64,000 nucleotides of DNA from Xanthobacteraceae bacterium. Its GTDB lineage: Bacteria; Pseudomonadota; Alphaproteobacteria; Rhizobiales; Xanthobacteraceae. The stretch is taken from assembly GCA_028290465.1 (NCBI GenBank), contig JAQGJU010000133.1, forward strand, positions 62,001-126,000, written 5' to 3'. Below are positions 18,181 through 28,096 of the stretch, piece by piece (position 1 is the stretch's first letter; the number at the start of each line of letters is the position of its first letter). The position numbers and the translations under genes are program-made. Below the pieces are notes generated by a model. The model saw nothing but the letters and a program-made list of their open reading frames with translations. It was not told where the DNA came from and made no database searches.

Positions 18181-18930
18181 ATGCTGCAGCTCTTGGCAAC
18201 TCTTTGCATCCTGATCGGCGGCATCGCCACCGGTTTTGCTGCAACGCGCGAAATCAAATTCATCGCCACCACGTTGAACGGCAAGCCGATCAAGGGGCAG
18301 ATCGTACAGCGTCGCGGCAACACGCCGCCCGAAGTCGTCGGCATGCTGGACGATACCGGCAGCAAGCAGATCGCCGATATCCAATGCATCACCGGGTTGC
18401 AGTTCCAGATCGTGGTGCGGGAAACCTCGCTGTATATCGGCAGCAACGAATGGAAGGACTGCAGCTACGGCGAATTGAAATTCGTCTTCAACGAGGTGGT
18501 GTGGAGCGCCGACTACAAGGTCGCGCTCGAACAGCTCAACACCTACATCCAAAGCGGCACGCCCGAACAGCAATTCGACGCGCTGGTCGCGGCGGGAGCC
18601 TACGCCAAGGGCGATTACGGAACGTTGGCGCTGGCGACCGGCCGGTTAAAGATCAAGATGGGCGGCGACAACACCATGACCAAGGTGTTCTCCGTGCTCG
18701 AAAAGGATTCCCTCGCCCGCGCGCTCGGCGTCAAGAATGGCATCGAAGTCAAGCCGACCGGCGATGTCGTATTTACCAAACCGACCATCGAGAAGTTCAA
18801 TCAGCTCAAGGCGGCGCATAACATTCCGTTCATGTCCATCGATGACCCGCTATTCAAGACGTTTGTGGCCAAGGAAGATCTCGTCAACATGAAGAACACC
18901 TCTTTTCAGTATAAGCTGCCTCCGAGTTGA
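18181..18930 (+). CDS. hypothetical exported or anchored protein
   Basis: A 249-residue protein of unknown function. The N-terminus LLATLCILIGGIATGFAA is a signal peptide or anchor. The rest is soluble, with two Cys residues (IADIQCITG and WKDCSYGEL) and a helical middle (LEQLNTYIQSGTPEQQFDAL). GAGGGG lies six bases before the ATG. Spacing of 15 bases to the upstream two-helix protein suggests co-transcription and perhaps a shared envelope complex. No recognisable catalytic motif was seen. Confidence 0.78.
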   Translation: MLQLLATLCILIGGIATGFAATREIKFIATTLNGKPIKGQIVQRRGNTPPEVVGMLDDTGSKQIADIQCITGLQFQIVVRETSLYIGSNEWKDCSYGELKFVFNEVVWSADYKVALEQLNTYIQSGTPEQQFDALVAAGAYAKGDYGTLALATGRLKIKMGGDNTMTKVFSVLEKDSLARALGVKNGIEVKPTGDVVFTKPTIEKFNQLKAAHNIPFMSIDDPLFKTFVAKEDLVNMKNTSFQYKLPPS

Positions 18931-19093
18931 GCTTGTTCGGGTGTGGCATTTTGTTCGGCGATATGACGCCGATATGACATCAACGGGCAATTTTGCACCG
19001 CCAGACCGCATGATCGGCACATAATGTTGCGATCTGCCCCGAATGGCCCCGCGGTACCTTTCTCTTGCCGCAAGCATCGTTATGGTGCCGGCC

Positions 19094-20536
19094 ATGAATC
19101 AGCCGGACCATCGAATCGCCGCCGCCTCCGGCGGCTGGGACCTTTGGCGCGCCGAAATGCTCGGCACGATCAAGCTTGCCTTGCCGATCGCCCTCACCCA
19201 GCTCGGTCAGGTCGCCATGATGACCACCGACCTGATGCTGGTCGGACGGCTCGGCGACGCCGCCGTGGCCGGCGCCGCGCTCGGCCAGACCGCGATGTTC
19301 GCGGCCTTCGTGCTCGGCCTCGGCTTCGCGTCGGCTGTGGCGCCGCTGGCCGCGCAGGCCTATGGCGCGCAGGATCCGCGACTGGTGCGCCGCGCCTTGC
19401 GGGTCGGACTGTGGGCCACGGTGATTTTCGGCCTGCCGCTCACGCTCGCACAGTTATGGGGCGAGGAAATTCTATTGGCGTTCGGCCAGTCGCCTGAGGG
19501 CTCGGCTCTTGCCGGCCGCTATCTCGACGGGCTGGCCTGGAGCCTCATTCCGGGCTGGTGCTTTCTGGCGCTGCGCAACTTCATGGGCGCCGTAAACCGG
19601 CCCGAGCCGGCGCTGTGGATCATGCTGGCCGCGGTGCCGATCAACGCCGTGCTGGCCTATGCGCTGATCCACGGCGCGTTCGGCCTGCCGCGGCTCGATC
19701 TGCTGGGAGCCGGTCTCGCGACCACTATCGTGAACTGCCTGATGTGCGTCGCCACCGTGGCGGTCTGCTACGCCTGCCGGCCGTTCAAGAAGTATCGCAT
19801 TCTCGGCCGGTTCTGGCGGCCGGACTGGAAGCTGTTCGGCCGGCTGCTGGTGCTCGGCGCGCCGATCTCCGGCTCGTTCTCGCTGGAATACGGGCTGTTC
19901 GCGGTGGCCGCGCTGCTGATGGGCTGGATCGGCACCGCCGCGCTCGCCGCGCACCAGATCGCGCTGCAAAGCGCCGCGATCCTGTTCATGGTGCCGTTCG
20001 GCATCTCGATGGCCGCCACCGTGCGGGTCGGCCACGCGGTCGGCCGGCGCGACGCCGCCGGTGCGCGCCGGGCCGGCTTCGCGGCCACAACGCTCGGCAT
20101 CGTGTTCATGGCCACGATGACGCTGATCATGATCGCGACGCGAGACCTTATCCCGTTGGTGTTTCTCGGCATTGACACCCCGGCCGACAATCCGACGCGG
20201 GTGCTCGCCGCCACGCTGATCATGGTCGGGGCGACGTTCTTCATCGCCGATGGCGTGCAGACCGTGGCCAATGGCGCGCTGCGCGGGCTGAACGACACCA
20301 GCTTGCCGATGTTGTTTGCCGTCTTCAGTTTCTGGATCGTCGGATTTCCGGCCGCCTATGGGCTGGGCTTTCCGGCCGGGCTTGGCCCCTATGGCGTATG
20401 GATCGGCCTCTCGATCAGCCTCGCCGTCTATTCGGTGCTGCTGATCTGGCGCTTCCATGTGCTGACGCGGCGCGGCTATCTGCCGGCGCTGGCACAGGCA
20501 TCGCCCGCGCTCGCCCCGCTCGATCGCGCCGCGTGA
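19094..20536 (+). CDS. MATE family efflux transporter
   Basis: A 480-residue inner-membrane antiporter with about twelve hydrophobic segments in two MatE halves. Seen: [20 protein letters not shown] at the start of helix 1, then [18 protein letters not shown] and, in the second half, [20 protein letters not shown], all typical of NorM/DinF-type drug or metabolite exporters driven by Na+ or H+. The start is uncertain: ATG 19043 is also in frame, but 19094 gives the usual short N-terminus. Its stop overlaps the GTG start of the next gene (GTGA). Confidence 0.92.
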   Translation: MNQPDHRIAAASGGWDLWRAEMLGTIKLALPIALTQLGQVAMMTTDLMLVGRLGDAAVAGAALGQTAMFAAFVLGLGFASAVAPLAAQAYGAQDPRLVRRALRVGLWATVIFGLPLTLAQLWGEEILLAFGQSPEGSALAGRYLDGLAWSLIPGWCFLALRNFMGAVNRPEPALWIMLAAVPINAVLAYALIHGAFGLPRLDLLGAGLATTIVNCLMCVATVAVCYACRPFKKYRILGRFWRPDWKLFGRLLVLGAPISGSFSLEYGLFAVAALLMGWIGTAALAAHQIALQSAAILFMVPFGISMAATVRVGHAVGRRDAAGARRAGFAATTLGIVFMATMTLIMIATRDLIPLVFLGIDTPADNPTRVLAATLIMVGATFFIADGVQTVANGALRGLNDTSLPMLFAVFSFWIVGFPAAYGLGFPAGLGPYGVWIGLSISLAVYSVLLIWRFHVLTRRGYLPALAQASPALAPLDRAA

Positions 20537-21771
20537 CCGACACCCTCACCATCGATTACATCGGCCAGCGCGGCGACGGCGTCGCCAACACGCCGAACGG
20601 CGCCGTGTTCGTGCCATTCTGCCTGCCCGGCGAAGCGGTCATGACCGAGCCGGTGCCCGGCCACCCCGACCGGGCGCATCTGCTGCGCATCGAGACACCG
20701 AGCCCGGACCGTATTGCGCCGATCTGCCCGCATTTCGGCGTCTGCGGCGGCTGCGCGTTGCAGCATTGGCAGAGCGACCAATATCGCGCGTGGAAGCGCG
20801 ATCTGGTCGTCACCGTGCTGTCGCAGGCCGGCATCGAGGCGCCGGTCGACGAGTTGATCGACGCCCATGGGGCCGGCCGCCGCCGCGCGGTGCTGCATGC
20901 GCGGCGCGGCACCCACGATATTCTGGAAGTCGGCTTCGCGGCGCCGCGCGCGCACCAGATCATCGGCATCGACCGCTGCCCGGTGCTGGCGCCGTCGATG
21001 GACGGCACCATCCAGGCCGCCTGGGCCATCGCCGAGGCGCTCGGGCCGGTGCGCAAACCGCTCGATATCCAGGTGACGGCCAGCGACGTCGGCCTCGACG
21101 TCGACGTGCGCGGCTCCGGTTCATTGTCGACATCCGTATCGGGCGCCCTCGCCCGCCTGGCCGCGCCGCATCGCCTCGCCCGCATCACCCGGCATGGCGA
21201 CATCGTCGTGCAACGCACGCCGCCGCAGCTCAAGGTCGGCCGCGCCAATGTGCTGTTGCCGCCCGGCGTATTCCTCCAGGCGACCGCCGAAGGCGAGGCC
21301 GTGTTGGCGCGCCTCGTCGTCGAGCATGTCGGCGCCGCCAAGAGCGTGGCCGATCTGTTCTGCGGCGTCGGACCGTTCGCGCTGCGGCTCGCCGAGCGCG
21401 CCCGGGTCTTGGCCGCCGACAGCGAGGCCGGCGCCATCGCGGCACTCACCAAGGCGGCCGCCGGCACGCAGGGCCTCAAACCGATCCTGGCCGAGACCCG
21501 CGACCTGTTCCGCCGGCCGTTCATCGCCAAGGAACTGTCGCGCCTCGATGCCATCGTGTTCGATCCGCCGCGCCAAGGCGCGCAGGCGCAGGTCCAGGAG
21601 ATCGCGCTGAGCGGCGTCAAAACCGTGGTCGCGGTATCCTGCAATCCGGCAACCTTCGCGCGCGACGCCGCGATCCTCATCGCCGCCGGCTATCGCCTGA
21701 CCCGGGTGACGCCGGTCGACCAGTTCCGCTATTCCGCGCACGTGGAAGTGATTGCCGGATTTTCGCGGTAG
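20533..21771 (+). CDS. class I SAM-dependent RNA methyltransferase, TrmA/RumA family
   Basis: A 412-residue RNA (uracil-C5)-methyltransferase. Seen: an Fe-S cluster motif [10 protein letters not shown] near residues 63-72 with a further Cys in DRCPVL, a SAM-binding segment [19 protein letters not shown], a FDPPRQGAQ motif, and the catalytic-Cys motif [13 protein letters not shown]. The GTG start at 20533 overlaps the MATE stop by four bases. The N-terminal TRAM-like domain ([15 protein letters not shown]) is short. The target is probably a uridine in 23S rRNA, but RlmC/RlmD-type specificity cannot be read from the sequence. Confidence 0.9.
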   Translation: MTDTLTIDYIGQRGDGVANTPNGAVFVPFCLPGEAVMTEPVPGHPDRAHLLRIETPSPDRIAPICPHFGVCGGCALQHWQSDQYRAWKRDLVVTVLSQAGIEAPVDELIDAHGAGRRRAVLHARRGTHDILEVGFAAPRAHQIIGIDRCPVLAPSMDGTIQAAWAIAEALGPVRKPLDIQVTASDVGLDVDVRGSGSLSTSVSGALARLAAPHRLARITRHGDIVVQRTPPQLKVGRANVLLPPGVFLQATAEGEAVLARLVVEHVGAAKSVADLFCGVGPFALRLAERARVLAADSEAGAIAALTKAAAGTQGLKPILAETRDLFRRPFIAKELSRLDAIVFDPPRQGAQAQVQEIALSGVKTVVAVSCNPATFARDAAILIAAGYRLTRVTPVDQFRYSAHVEVIAGFSR

Positions 21772-21857
21772 GCCTTATCTCGGCCACAGGGGCGACACGA
21801 TCATGGACGCATGACGATGGGCGCAAACGATGCGCGCATCAAAGTTGCGATAGCCCT

Positions 21858-22799
21858 ATGGACCGTATGACCAGCATGACGACCTTTGCCAAGGTCGTCG
21901 AAAACGGCAGTTTTTCGGCCGCCGCACGCGCCCTGCAAATGTCCGCCAGCATGGTGACGGCGCATGTCCAGTCGCTCGAAACCCGGCTCGGCGTGCGCCT
22001 GCTCAACCGCAACACCCGACGGATCAGCCTGACCGAGATCGGCCACGCCTATTTCGAACGCTGCGTGCACATCCTCGCCGAACTGGACGAGGCCGAGCGC
22101 GGCGCCCAGGCGATGCAATCGACTCCTACCGGCACCTTGCGGCTCAACGCGTCGATGGCGATGCCGACGCTGCTGGCGCCGGTGATCGCCGAATTCACCG
22201 CGCTGCATCCCGATGTTTCGGTCGACATTCGCCGAACCGACAAACTGGTCGATCTGGTCGAGGAAGGATTCGATCTGGCGGTGCGCAGCATGGCGCTGCC
22301 CGAATCGAGCCTGATCGTTCGCCGGGTGGCCTGCTATCGCCTCATAGTGTGCGGTGCGCCGGCCTATCTGGCGCGGCGCGGAACGCCCCGCATACCGGCC
22401 GACCTCGAAACGCATAATTGTCTGATCTACCCGCACACACCGTGGGGCGATAAATGGCTGTTCAACGGTCCCGACGGCGAACACACGGTTCGCGTGAGCG
22501 GCAATCTGCGCGGCAACAGCGGTCATGCGCTGCGGCTGGCGGCGCTCAACGGCCAAGGTCTCTGCATCACGCCGAGCTTCATGGTGGCGAATGAGGTCCG
22601 GGACGGGCGCCTGGTTCCAGTGCTGACGGATTTTCTGCGCACGCAGTACGACGTCAACGCGATCTACCCGCACCGCCACCATCTGTCGATCAAGGTTCGG
22701 ATCTTTCTCGACCTGATGATCAAACGGTTCCGCGACAACCCAGATTGGGCGGACATCAGCCCGGACAGCAAGCCGGTGCGCATCGTCCGGGCCGGCTGA
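21858..22799 (+). CDS. LysR family transcriptional regulator
   Basis: A 313-residue LysR regulator. The N-terminal winged helix is seen in FAKVVENGSFSAAARALQMS with the recognition helix MVTAHVQSLETRLGVRLLNR, then a long linker helix, and a periplasmic-binding-protein-like effector domain from about residue 90. The subfamily resembles the group acting on quinone/oxidoreductase genes (VRSMALPESSLIVRR, YLARRGTPRIP). ATG 21858 gives the standard N-terminus; a long open frame upstream is only the antisense-like shadow of the methyltransferase. No divergent target gene is visible, so its regulon is unknown. Confidence 0.92.
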   Translation: MDRMTSMTTFAKVVENGSFSAAARALQMSASMVTAHVQSLETRLGVRLLNRNTRRISLTEIGHAYFERCVHILAELDEAERGAQAMQSTPTGTLRLNASMAMPTLLAPVIAEFTALHPDVSVDIRRTDKLVDLVEEGFDLAVRSMALPESSLIVRRVACYRLIVCGAPAYLARRGTPRIPADLETHNCLIYPHTPWGDKWLFNGPDGEHTVRVSGNLRGNSGHALRLAALNGQGLCITPSFMVANEVRDGRLVPVLTDFLRTQYDVNAIYPHRHHLSIKVRIFLDLMIKRFRDNPDWADISPDSKPVRIVRAG

Positions 22800-22973
22800 A
22801 GACGCACGATTTATTCCCTTCCGATTATTCCGTCAGACCGAACAATCCATTCGATGGCGCGCCGGTTATCGGCAGTTGAGGCCAGACCTATATGCCGCTC
22901 CCCGGGCAGCTTCCCTCCGCTTCGCGATGAAGCGAACCGTTTGCCGTCCCGTTGCTACGAATGGAGAACTGAA

Positions 22974-23222
22974 ATGATCAAGCTTGTTTCCGCCCTTGGC
23001 CTTGCCGCGCTGATGCTGTCTCCGGCGATGGCCGCCACCTCGGGCAAATCTCATCGCGCTGTCGAGAGCTATGCGCAAACGGCGCCCGGGTATGCGGCCA
23101 ACGGCGCGTCGTCGTCCGCGGACAGCCCTGCCGTGATCGTGGGTGGGCAGTATATCGGGCAGGATCCGGATGCGAATGTACGTCTGGATCTGCGCCGCGA
23201 GGCCGGCAGCGAAGGCGAATAA
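22974..23222 (+). CDS. small secreted hypothetical protein
   Basis: An 82-residue protein with a clean signal peptide (IKLVSALGLAALMLSPAMAA) and a mature part of about 60 residues rich in Ala, Ser, Gly and charged residues, including IVGGQYIGQDPDANVRLDL. GGAG lies about seven bases upstream of ATG 22974. The final segment with a Gly-Gly-x-x-Ile-Gly-x-Asp-Pro-Asp run resembles other small exported rhizobial proteins, but no function can be given. It is followed by two palindromes. Confidence 0.7.
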   Translation: MIKLVSALGLAALMLSPAMAATSGKSHRAVESYAQTAPGYAANGASSSADSPAVIVGGQYIGQDPDANVRLDLRREAGSEGE

Positions 23223-23256
23223 TGAACTAGATATCTGCGATGAAGCGGCCGGCTTA

Positions 23257-23305
23257 GAGCATGATCCCGAAAAGTGGGAACCGGTTTTCGGAAAAGATCA
23301 TGCTC
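23257..23305. repeat. family A palindromic repeat, copy 2
   Basis: Ends GAGCATGATC and GATCATGCTC with a core AAAGTGGGAACCGGTTTTCG, the reverse orientation of copy 1. It lies between the convergent small secreted-protein gene and the DUF1194 gene. Confidence 0.92.
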
Positions 23306-23317
23306 AAACACAAAAGC

Positions 23318-23357
23318 TAGACCGTGATCCGATTCAATTGAATCGGATCACGGTCTA
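23318..23357. repeat. perfect 40-base palindrome (TAGACCGTGATCCGATTCAA arms)
   Basis: Two 20-base arms meet without a loop and are exact reverse complements. It stands 12 bases from the family A copy and between two convergent genes, so it may serve as a bidirectional transcript end or be a separate repeat family. Confidence 0.85.
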
Positions 23358-23374
23358 TGCCGGCCGCTTCGTCT

Positions 23375-24220
23375 TCAATTGCCCCAGCGTTCGCGGCGCA
23401 GTCTTTCGCCGACCGAGCATGACACGCGCGGCGCCTGCGCCGAGGCCGGCACCACACGGTGATCGGGCGTCCTCTGCGCTATTTCCAGCACCAGCTTGGT
23501 GCGGACAGCGTCGCGGAATTTTTCGCGCTCGCGGATCGGCACTACGAAAGCGCCAGGCCCTCCGATCACGCAATCCTCGTAATAGATATCGAGTTCTTCG
23601 ATATCCATCGTCGAACTCATCGGCCGCTTCAGCATGATCGGCAGACCGTTGATCACGATACCTTTGGCCAACACCTCGTCGCGGGTCAGGTCGACCAGCG
23701 GCCCGTCATTATTGGCGCCGTCTCCGGATACGTCGATGACCTGCCGCGCGCCCTTGTAGCCGCTGTTCTCGAACAGCGGCGCGGAGAACAACAGCGCGCC
23801 CGAGATCGAAGTGCGCGAGGCCCGACGGTACGGCTGCTTGGTGATTTCCTGCGCGACCGCATCGGCGGATTCCGGTCCGTCGATCAGCCGCCACGGCATT
23901 ACGATCCGCTGATCGTTGGCGCCGGCCCATTCCACATAGGTGATCGCCACCTTGCCAAGCATGCCCTGGCGCAGCGCCTGCAAGAACTCCTTGGAGGTCA
24001 GGGCTTCGACATAGCCCTCGCGCTGCAACGCCTGCTCTTCCGGGTCCATGGAGTAGGAAATGTCGACTGCCAGCACCAATTCGACATCGACCGGAATGCC
24101 GGCGCTGCTGTCGGCGGCGCGCGGCTTCGACAGCGGCGCAGCGCGGCTGGCCACCGAAGCGGTCAGCGCAACGGCGCCAACCAGAGCCAGCGCCGTCAGG
24201 ACCACACGACTTCCGCGCAT
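23375..24220 (-). CDS. DUF1194 (VWA-like) secreted protein
   Basis: A 281-residue exported protein with a signal peptide (SRVVLTALALVGAVALTASV). The mature part carries VDVELVLAVDISYSMDPEEQ, a DxSxS metal-ion adhesion site as in von Willebrand A domains, and VIDVSGDGANNDGP, which together define DUF1194. The role is unknown; VWA domains usually mediate protein contacts. ATG 24220 is chosen because a GGAGG lies six bases upstream, while ATG 24244 lacks one. Two Cys (EDCVIGG and VSCSVG) may form a disulfide. It follows ribB on the same strand after about 100 bases. Confidence 0.88.
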   Translation of the reverse strand: MRGSRVVLTALALVGAVALTASVASRAAPLSKPRAADSSAGIPVDVELVLAVDISYSMDPEEQALQREGYVEALTSKEFLQALRQGMLGKVAITYVEWAGANDQRIVMPWRLIDGPESADAVAQEITKQPYRRASRTSISGALLFSAPLFENSGYKGARQVIDVSGDGANNDGPLVDLTRDEVLAKGIVINGLPIMLKRPMSSTMDIEELDIYYEDCVIGGPGAFVVPIREREKFRDAVRTKLVLEIAQRTPDHRVVPASAQAPRVSCSVGERLRRERWGN

Positions 24221-24323
24221 CCGCGCCTCCATTCCGTGCCCCAAGGCTCACACCTTGAGTCGGAATGGTGGCATGGCGGCCTTTGCAAAGAAAGCCGCGT
24301 GAACCGCTTACCGGGTATCCGGT

Positions 24324-25415
24324 TTAGCTTTCCAGCTTCTCGGTCGCCGCGATCTCGATGCCGAAGCCGCCCAGCCCGACATAGGTCCTGGTACTGGAGG
24401 ACAGCAGCTTGATCGACGAAATGCCGAGATCGCTCAGGATCTGCGCGCCGAGGCCGATCTCACGCCATTGCTGGTTGCGGGCGGCGTCCGAGCCGCTGTC
24501 GCCTTCCTGCGGGATCGCGAAGGTGGGCACGCCGGCGGTGCCGTCGCGCAAATAGATGATGACGCCGCGGCCTTCGGTCTTGAAGCGCGCCAGCGCCGCC
24601 CGGATGATGCGGGCGCCGCCGAACACGTCGCCGATCACGTCGGCGCGGTGGAGTCTGGCCGGCACGTTGCGGCCATCGCCGATCCGGCCATAGACGAACG
24701 CCATGTGGTGCACGGCATCGAACGGCGTGATGTAGGCATAGCCCTGCAGCGTGCCGATCTCGCTCGCCACCGCGAATTCGCTGACCCGCTCGACCAGCTT
24801 GTCGCGGCCCTGGCGGTACTTAATCAGGTCGGCAATCGAAATCCGCTGCAATTTATGCTTGTCGGCGAATGCCATGACCTGCGCGCCGCGCATCACCGTG
24901 CCGTCATCGTTCATCAGTTCGGACAGCACGCCGACCGGCGGCAGGCCGGCCAGCTTGCACATGTCGACGCAGGCTTCGGTATGGCCGGAGCGCATCAGCA
25001 CGCCGCCTTCGCGCGCCACCAGCGGAAACACATGGCCGGGCCGGACGAAATCATTGGCGCCGAGATTGCCATTGGCGAGCGCGCGCACCGTATTGGTGCG
25101 CTCCTCGGCCGAGATGCCGGTGGTGAGGCCATGGCGCACATCGACCGTCACCGTGAAGGCGGTACCGAGCGGCGCGTCGTTCACCGCCACCATCGGATCG
25201 AGATGCAGGCGCTTGGCCTCCGCGACCGGCATCGGCGCGCACACGATTCCCGAGGTGTGGCGGATGATGAACGCCATCTTCTCCGGGCTGCAAAGTGACG
25301 CTGCGACGAACAGATCGCCTTCGTTCTCGCGGTCGTCGTCGTCGCTGACCACGACGATCTCGCCGCGCGCAAGGGCGGCCACGGCATCGTCAACGCGCTT
25401 TCGGGTGTCCTGCAA
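24324..25415 (-). CDS. ribB: 3,4-dihydroxy-2-butanone-4-phosphate synthase (RibBA-like, RibA half degenerate)
   Basis: A 363-residue two-domain protein of riboflavin synthesis. The N-terminal half (1-205) is a full DHBP synthase converting ribulose-5-phosphate to DHBP plus formate: acidic motif SDDDDRENEGDL at 24-35, TSGI, and SGHTEACVDMCKLAG at 143-157. The C-terminal half (207-363) aligns with GTP cyclohydrolase II, but the region where the three zinc Cys should sit (254-272, ARLHRADVIGDVFGG) has no Cys, so cyclohydrolase activity is unlikely. Rhizobial RibBA proteins of this kind are known. It lies in the fabI-phosphatase-aroC-ribB series. Confidence 0.93.
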   Translation of the reverse strand: MQDTRKRVDDAVAALARGEIVVVSDDDDRENEGDLFVAASLCSPEKMAFIIRHTSGIVCAPMPVAEAKRLHLDPMVAVNDAPLGTAFTVTVDVRHGLTTGISAEERTNTVRALANGNLGANDFVRPGHVFPLVAREGGVLMRSGHTEACVDMCKLAGLPPVGVLSELMNDDGTVMRGAQVMAFADKHKLQRISIADLIKYRQGRDKLVERVSEFAVASEIGTLQGYAYITPFDAVHHMAFVYGRIGDGRNVPARLHRADVIGDVFGGARIIRAALARFKTEGRGVIIYLRDGTAGVPTFAIPQEGDSGSDAARNQQWREIGLGAQILSDLGISSIKLLSSSTRTYVGLGGFGIEIAATEKLES

Positions 25416-25454
25416 AAGAATTCTCCTGCCTCAGTCTGTCGGCGCCTGCGCGCG

Positions 25455-26582
25455 TCAGGCCGAGGGTTGTTTTGGGAACGGCCATTCCGGCGCTTCGCCG
25501 ACCTGGCCTCGTTGGCGCAAATAGTGATCCGCGATGACGCACGCCACCATCGCCTCCCCGACCGGCACCGCCCGGATGCCGACGCAAGGATCGTGGCGGC
25601 CCTTGGTGATCAGTTCGGTTTCGGTGCCGTAGCGGTCGACGGTGCGGCGCGGATGCAGGATCGACGAGGTCGGCTTGACGGCAAAGCGCGCCACCACCGG
25701 CTGACCGGTCGAAATGCCGCCCAGAATGCCGCCGGCATGGTTGGACAGGAACAGCGGCTGGCCGTCATTGCCCATGCGCATCTCGTCGGCGTTGTCCTCA
25801 CCGCTCAACATCGCGGCCGCAAAGCCGTCGCCGATCTCGACGCCCTTGACGGCGTTGATGCCCATCAGGGCGCCGGCCAGATCGGCATCGAGCTTGGCAT
25901 AGACCGGCGCGCCGAGCCCGGCCGGCACGCCTACGGCGATCACTTCAATGACCGCGCCCACCGATGAACCGTTCTTGCGCACGCCATCGAGATAATCGGC
26001 GAAGGTCTTGGCCATTTCGGCATCCGGCGTGAAGAACGGATTGCGCGTGACCTCGTCCCAGTCCCACCGGTCGCGATCGATCTTGTGCGGGCCGATCTGG
26101 ATCAGCGCGGCACGCACGTTGAGGCCCGGCACGATCTTGCGGGCGATGGCACCGGCCGCAACGCGCGCGGCGGTTTCCCGCGCCGAAGCCCGGCCGCCGC
26201 CGCGATAATCATGCACGCCGTATTTGACGTCGTAGGTGTAGCCCGCATGGCCCGGCCGGTAGGCGTTGGCGATGGCCGAGTAATCCTTGGAGCGCTGGTC
26301 GACATTCTCGATCATCAGCGTGATCGGCGTGCCGGTCGTCACCTGCTCTCCCGTGGCCGGATCCGCGAAGACGCCGGACAGGATACGCACCGCGTCCGGC
26401 TCCTGGCGCTGCGTGGTGAAGCGCGACTGGCCGGGACGGCGCCGGTCGAGAAACGGCTGAATGTCGGCCTCGGTCAGCGCGATGCGCGGCGGGCAGCCAT
26501 CGACCACGCAGCCCAGCGCCGGCCCGTGGCTCTCGCCAAAGGTCGTGACCCTGAACATGTGACCGAAGGTATTGAACGACAT
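25455..26582 (-). CDS. aroC: chorismate synthase
   Basis: A 375-residue FMN-dependent enzyme converting EPSP to chorismate, the last step of the shikimate path. Seen: the N-terminal [20 protein letters not shown] with the family signature GESHGPALG, the central [20 protein letters not shown], and a C-terminal [17 protein letters not shown] signature. Length is typical of the proteobacterial enzyme. It lies between a histidine-phosphatase gene and ribB on the same strand, with a gap of about 40 bases to ribB. Confidence 0.97.
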   Translation of the reverse strand: MSFNTFGHMFRVTTFGESHGPALGCVVDGCPPRIALTEADIQPFLDRRRPGQSRFTTQRQEPDAVRILSGVFADPATGEQVTTGTPITLMIENVDQRSKDYSAIANAYRPGHAGYTYDVKYGVHDYRGGGRASARETAARVAAGAIARKIVPGLNVRAALIQIGPHKIDRDRWDWDEVTRNPFFTPDAEMAKTFADYLDGVRKNGSSVGAVIEVIAVGVPAGLGAPVYAKLDADLAGALMGINAVKGVEIGDGFAAAMLSGEDNADEMRMGNDGQPLFLSNHAGGILGGISTGQPVVARFAVKPTSSILHPRRTVDRYGTETELITKGRHDPCVGIRAVPVGEAMVACVIADHYLRQRGQVGEAPEWPFPKQPSA

Positions 26583-26649
26583 GGGTTTCCGCCGGTTGCG
26601 CCGGTGTCGTAACCCGGCCCCCGCGCGGGGTCAAATGGCTGGCGTCCAC

Positions 26650-27249
26650 TCAGTCATAACGGGTGATCGAGCCGGGTTCGATCACATACACCACGCCCTG
26701 CCCGATATCGTAGACCGGCGCGGAACGCGGCGAAATGATCCGCAGATGCGCGATCAGGCCGCGCGCGGTGCCGCCATGGGCCACGACAACCGTGTCGCGC
26801 GCGAGCGTCGCGTACCACTCGCCCATGCGGGTGGCGAGCATGGCATAGCTCTCGCCGCCGGGCGGCAGGAACGCCCATTTGTCCTGCGCCCGCGCCGCCA
26901 CGAGGCCGCTGTCGATCGATGCGAGTTCGGCCAGCGTCGAGCCTTCCCAACTGCCGAACGAGATTTCGACCAAGCGCTCGTCGATCGCGTAGGCCGTTGG
27001 GTCGAGGCCGAGCACGCCGCGCATCAATTCCATGGTGGCGCGCGCCCGGCCGAGCGGGCTCGCGACGAAATCCAGAACGGCGGCGGACTTGCCGTCACGG
27101 ACGAACAGATCGCGCAGGATGTCGCCACACCGTGCCGCCTGGGCGCGACCATTGGCGTTGAGCGGAATGTCCTGCCGGCCTTGCAGCCGGCGCTCGACAT
27201 TCCAGTCGGTCTCGCCGTGGCGAACGTAATAGAGGATGGGACGCGCCAT
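26650..27249 (-). CDS. histidine phosphatase family protein
   Basis: A 199-residue phosphoglycerate-mutase-fold protein. Seen: the N-terminal YYVRHGETDWNVERRLQG with the phosphorylated His in RHGE, the second motif DFVASPLGRARATMEL, the acidic segment VEISFGSWEGSTLAEL, and the second His in VVAHGGTARGLI. This is a phosphatase of the cofactor-dependent type rather than a glycolytic mutase. The substrate is unknown. It sits 25 bases downstream of the fabI stop and 67 bases upstream of aroC. Confidence 0.92.
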   Translation of the reverse strand: MARPILYYVRHGETDWNVERRLQGRQDIPLNANGRAQAARCGDILRDLFVRDGKSAAVLDFVASPLGRARATMELMRGVLGLDPTAYAIDERLVEISFGSWEGSTLAELASIDSGLVAARAQDKWAFLPPGGESYAMLATRMGEWYATLARDTVVVAHGGTARGLIAHLRIISPRSAPVYDIGQGVVYVIEPGSITRYD

Positions 27250-27274
27250 GATCGACGGCGCTCCTGCCTACACC

Positions 27275-28096
27275 CTAGAAATCTTTGCCGACGGCGATGT
27301 CCGGCGCGTCGGGATGCTTCATGCCGACGATGTGGTAGCCCGCGTCGACATGGTGGATCTCACCGGTGACGCCGCGCGACATGTCGGAAAGGAGATACAC
27401 GGCGGTGTCGCCAACTTCTTCGGTGGTGACGCTACGGCGCAACGGCGCGTTGTATTCGTTCCACTTCAGAATATAGCGGAAGTCGCCGATGCCTGACGCC
27501 GCCAGGGTCTTGATCGGACCGGCCGAGATGGCGTTGACGCGGATGTTCTTGGCGCCGAGATCGGCCGCCAGATAACGCACCGAGCATTCCAGCGCCGCTT
27601 TCGCGACGCCCATCACGTTGTAATGCGGCATCCACTTCTCGGCGCCGTAATAGGTCAGCGTCAGCATCGCACCGCCATCGGTCATCAGCTTTTCGGCGCG
27701 TTGCGCCAGCGCCGTGAACGAATAGCAGGAGATCAGCATGGTCTTGCTGAAGTTGTCGGCGCTGGTGTCGACATAGCGGCCGTCCAACTCGCCCTTGTCC
27801 GAAAAGGCGACGCAGTGGACCATGAAATCGAGCTTGCCCCAGGCGGCCTCAACGGCCGCGAAAGCCGCATCGATGGTCGCCGGCTCGGTGACATCGCAAT
27901 GCCCGACCACCAGCCCGTCGACCTCCTCGGCCAGCGGCTCGACGCGCTTTTTCAGCGCATCGCCCTGATAGGTAAAAGCGAGATCGGCACCGGCTTCGCG
28001 ACACGCCTTGGCAATGCCCCAGGCGATCGACCGGCTGTTGGCGACCCCCATGATCAGTCCGCGCTTGCCGCGCATGAGACCCGAGGCGTCCGCCAT
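27275..28096 (-). CDS. fabI: enoyl-[acyl-carrier-protein] reductase (NADH) FabI
   Basis: A 273-residue enzyme reducing trans-2-enoyl-ACP in the last step of each fatty-acid elongation cycle. Seen: cofactor site GLIMGVANSRSIAWGIAKA, HCDVTEPATIDAAF, VHCVAFSDKGEL, and the catalytic pair in YYGAEKWMPHYNVMGVAKAA (Tyr-x6-Tyr then Lys), which distinguishes FabI from FabG. The C-terminal VTGEIHHVDAGYHIVGM closes the fold. ATG 28096 gives the normal start. It is divergent from the sigma-factor gene, with about 185 bases between them. Confidence 0.96.
   Translation of the reverse strand: MADASGLMRGKRGLIMGVANSRSIAWGIAKACREAGADLAFTYQGDALKKRVEPLAEEVDGLVVGHCDVTEPATIDAAFAAVEAAWGKLDFMVHCVAFSDKGELDGRYVDTSADNFSKTMLISCYSFTALAQRAEKLMTDGGAMLTLTYYGAEKWMPHYNVMGVAKAALECSVRYLAADLGAKNIRVNAISAGPIKTLAASGIGDFRYILKWNEYNAPLRRSVTTEEVGDTAVYLLSDMSRGVTGEIHHVDAGYHIVGMKHPDAPDIAVGKDF

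Noticed and set aside
20766-21857. Long in-frame extension upstream of the LysR gene
   Set aside because: It is the shifted frame of the RNA methyltransferase gene; the LysR N-terminus begins at 21858.
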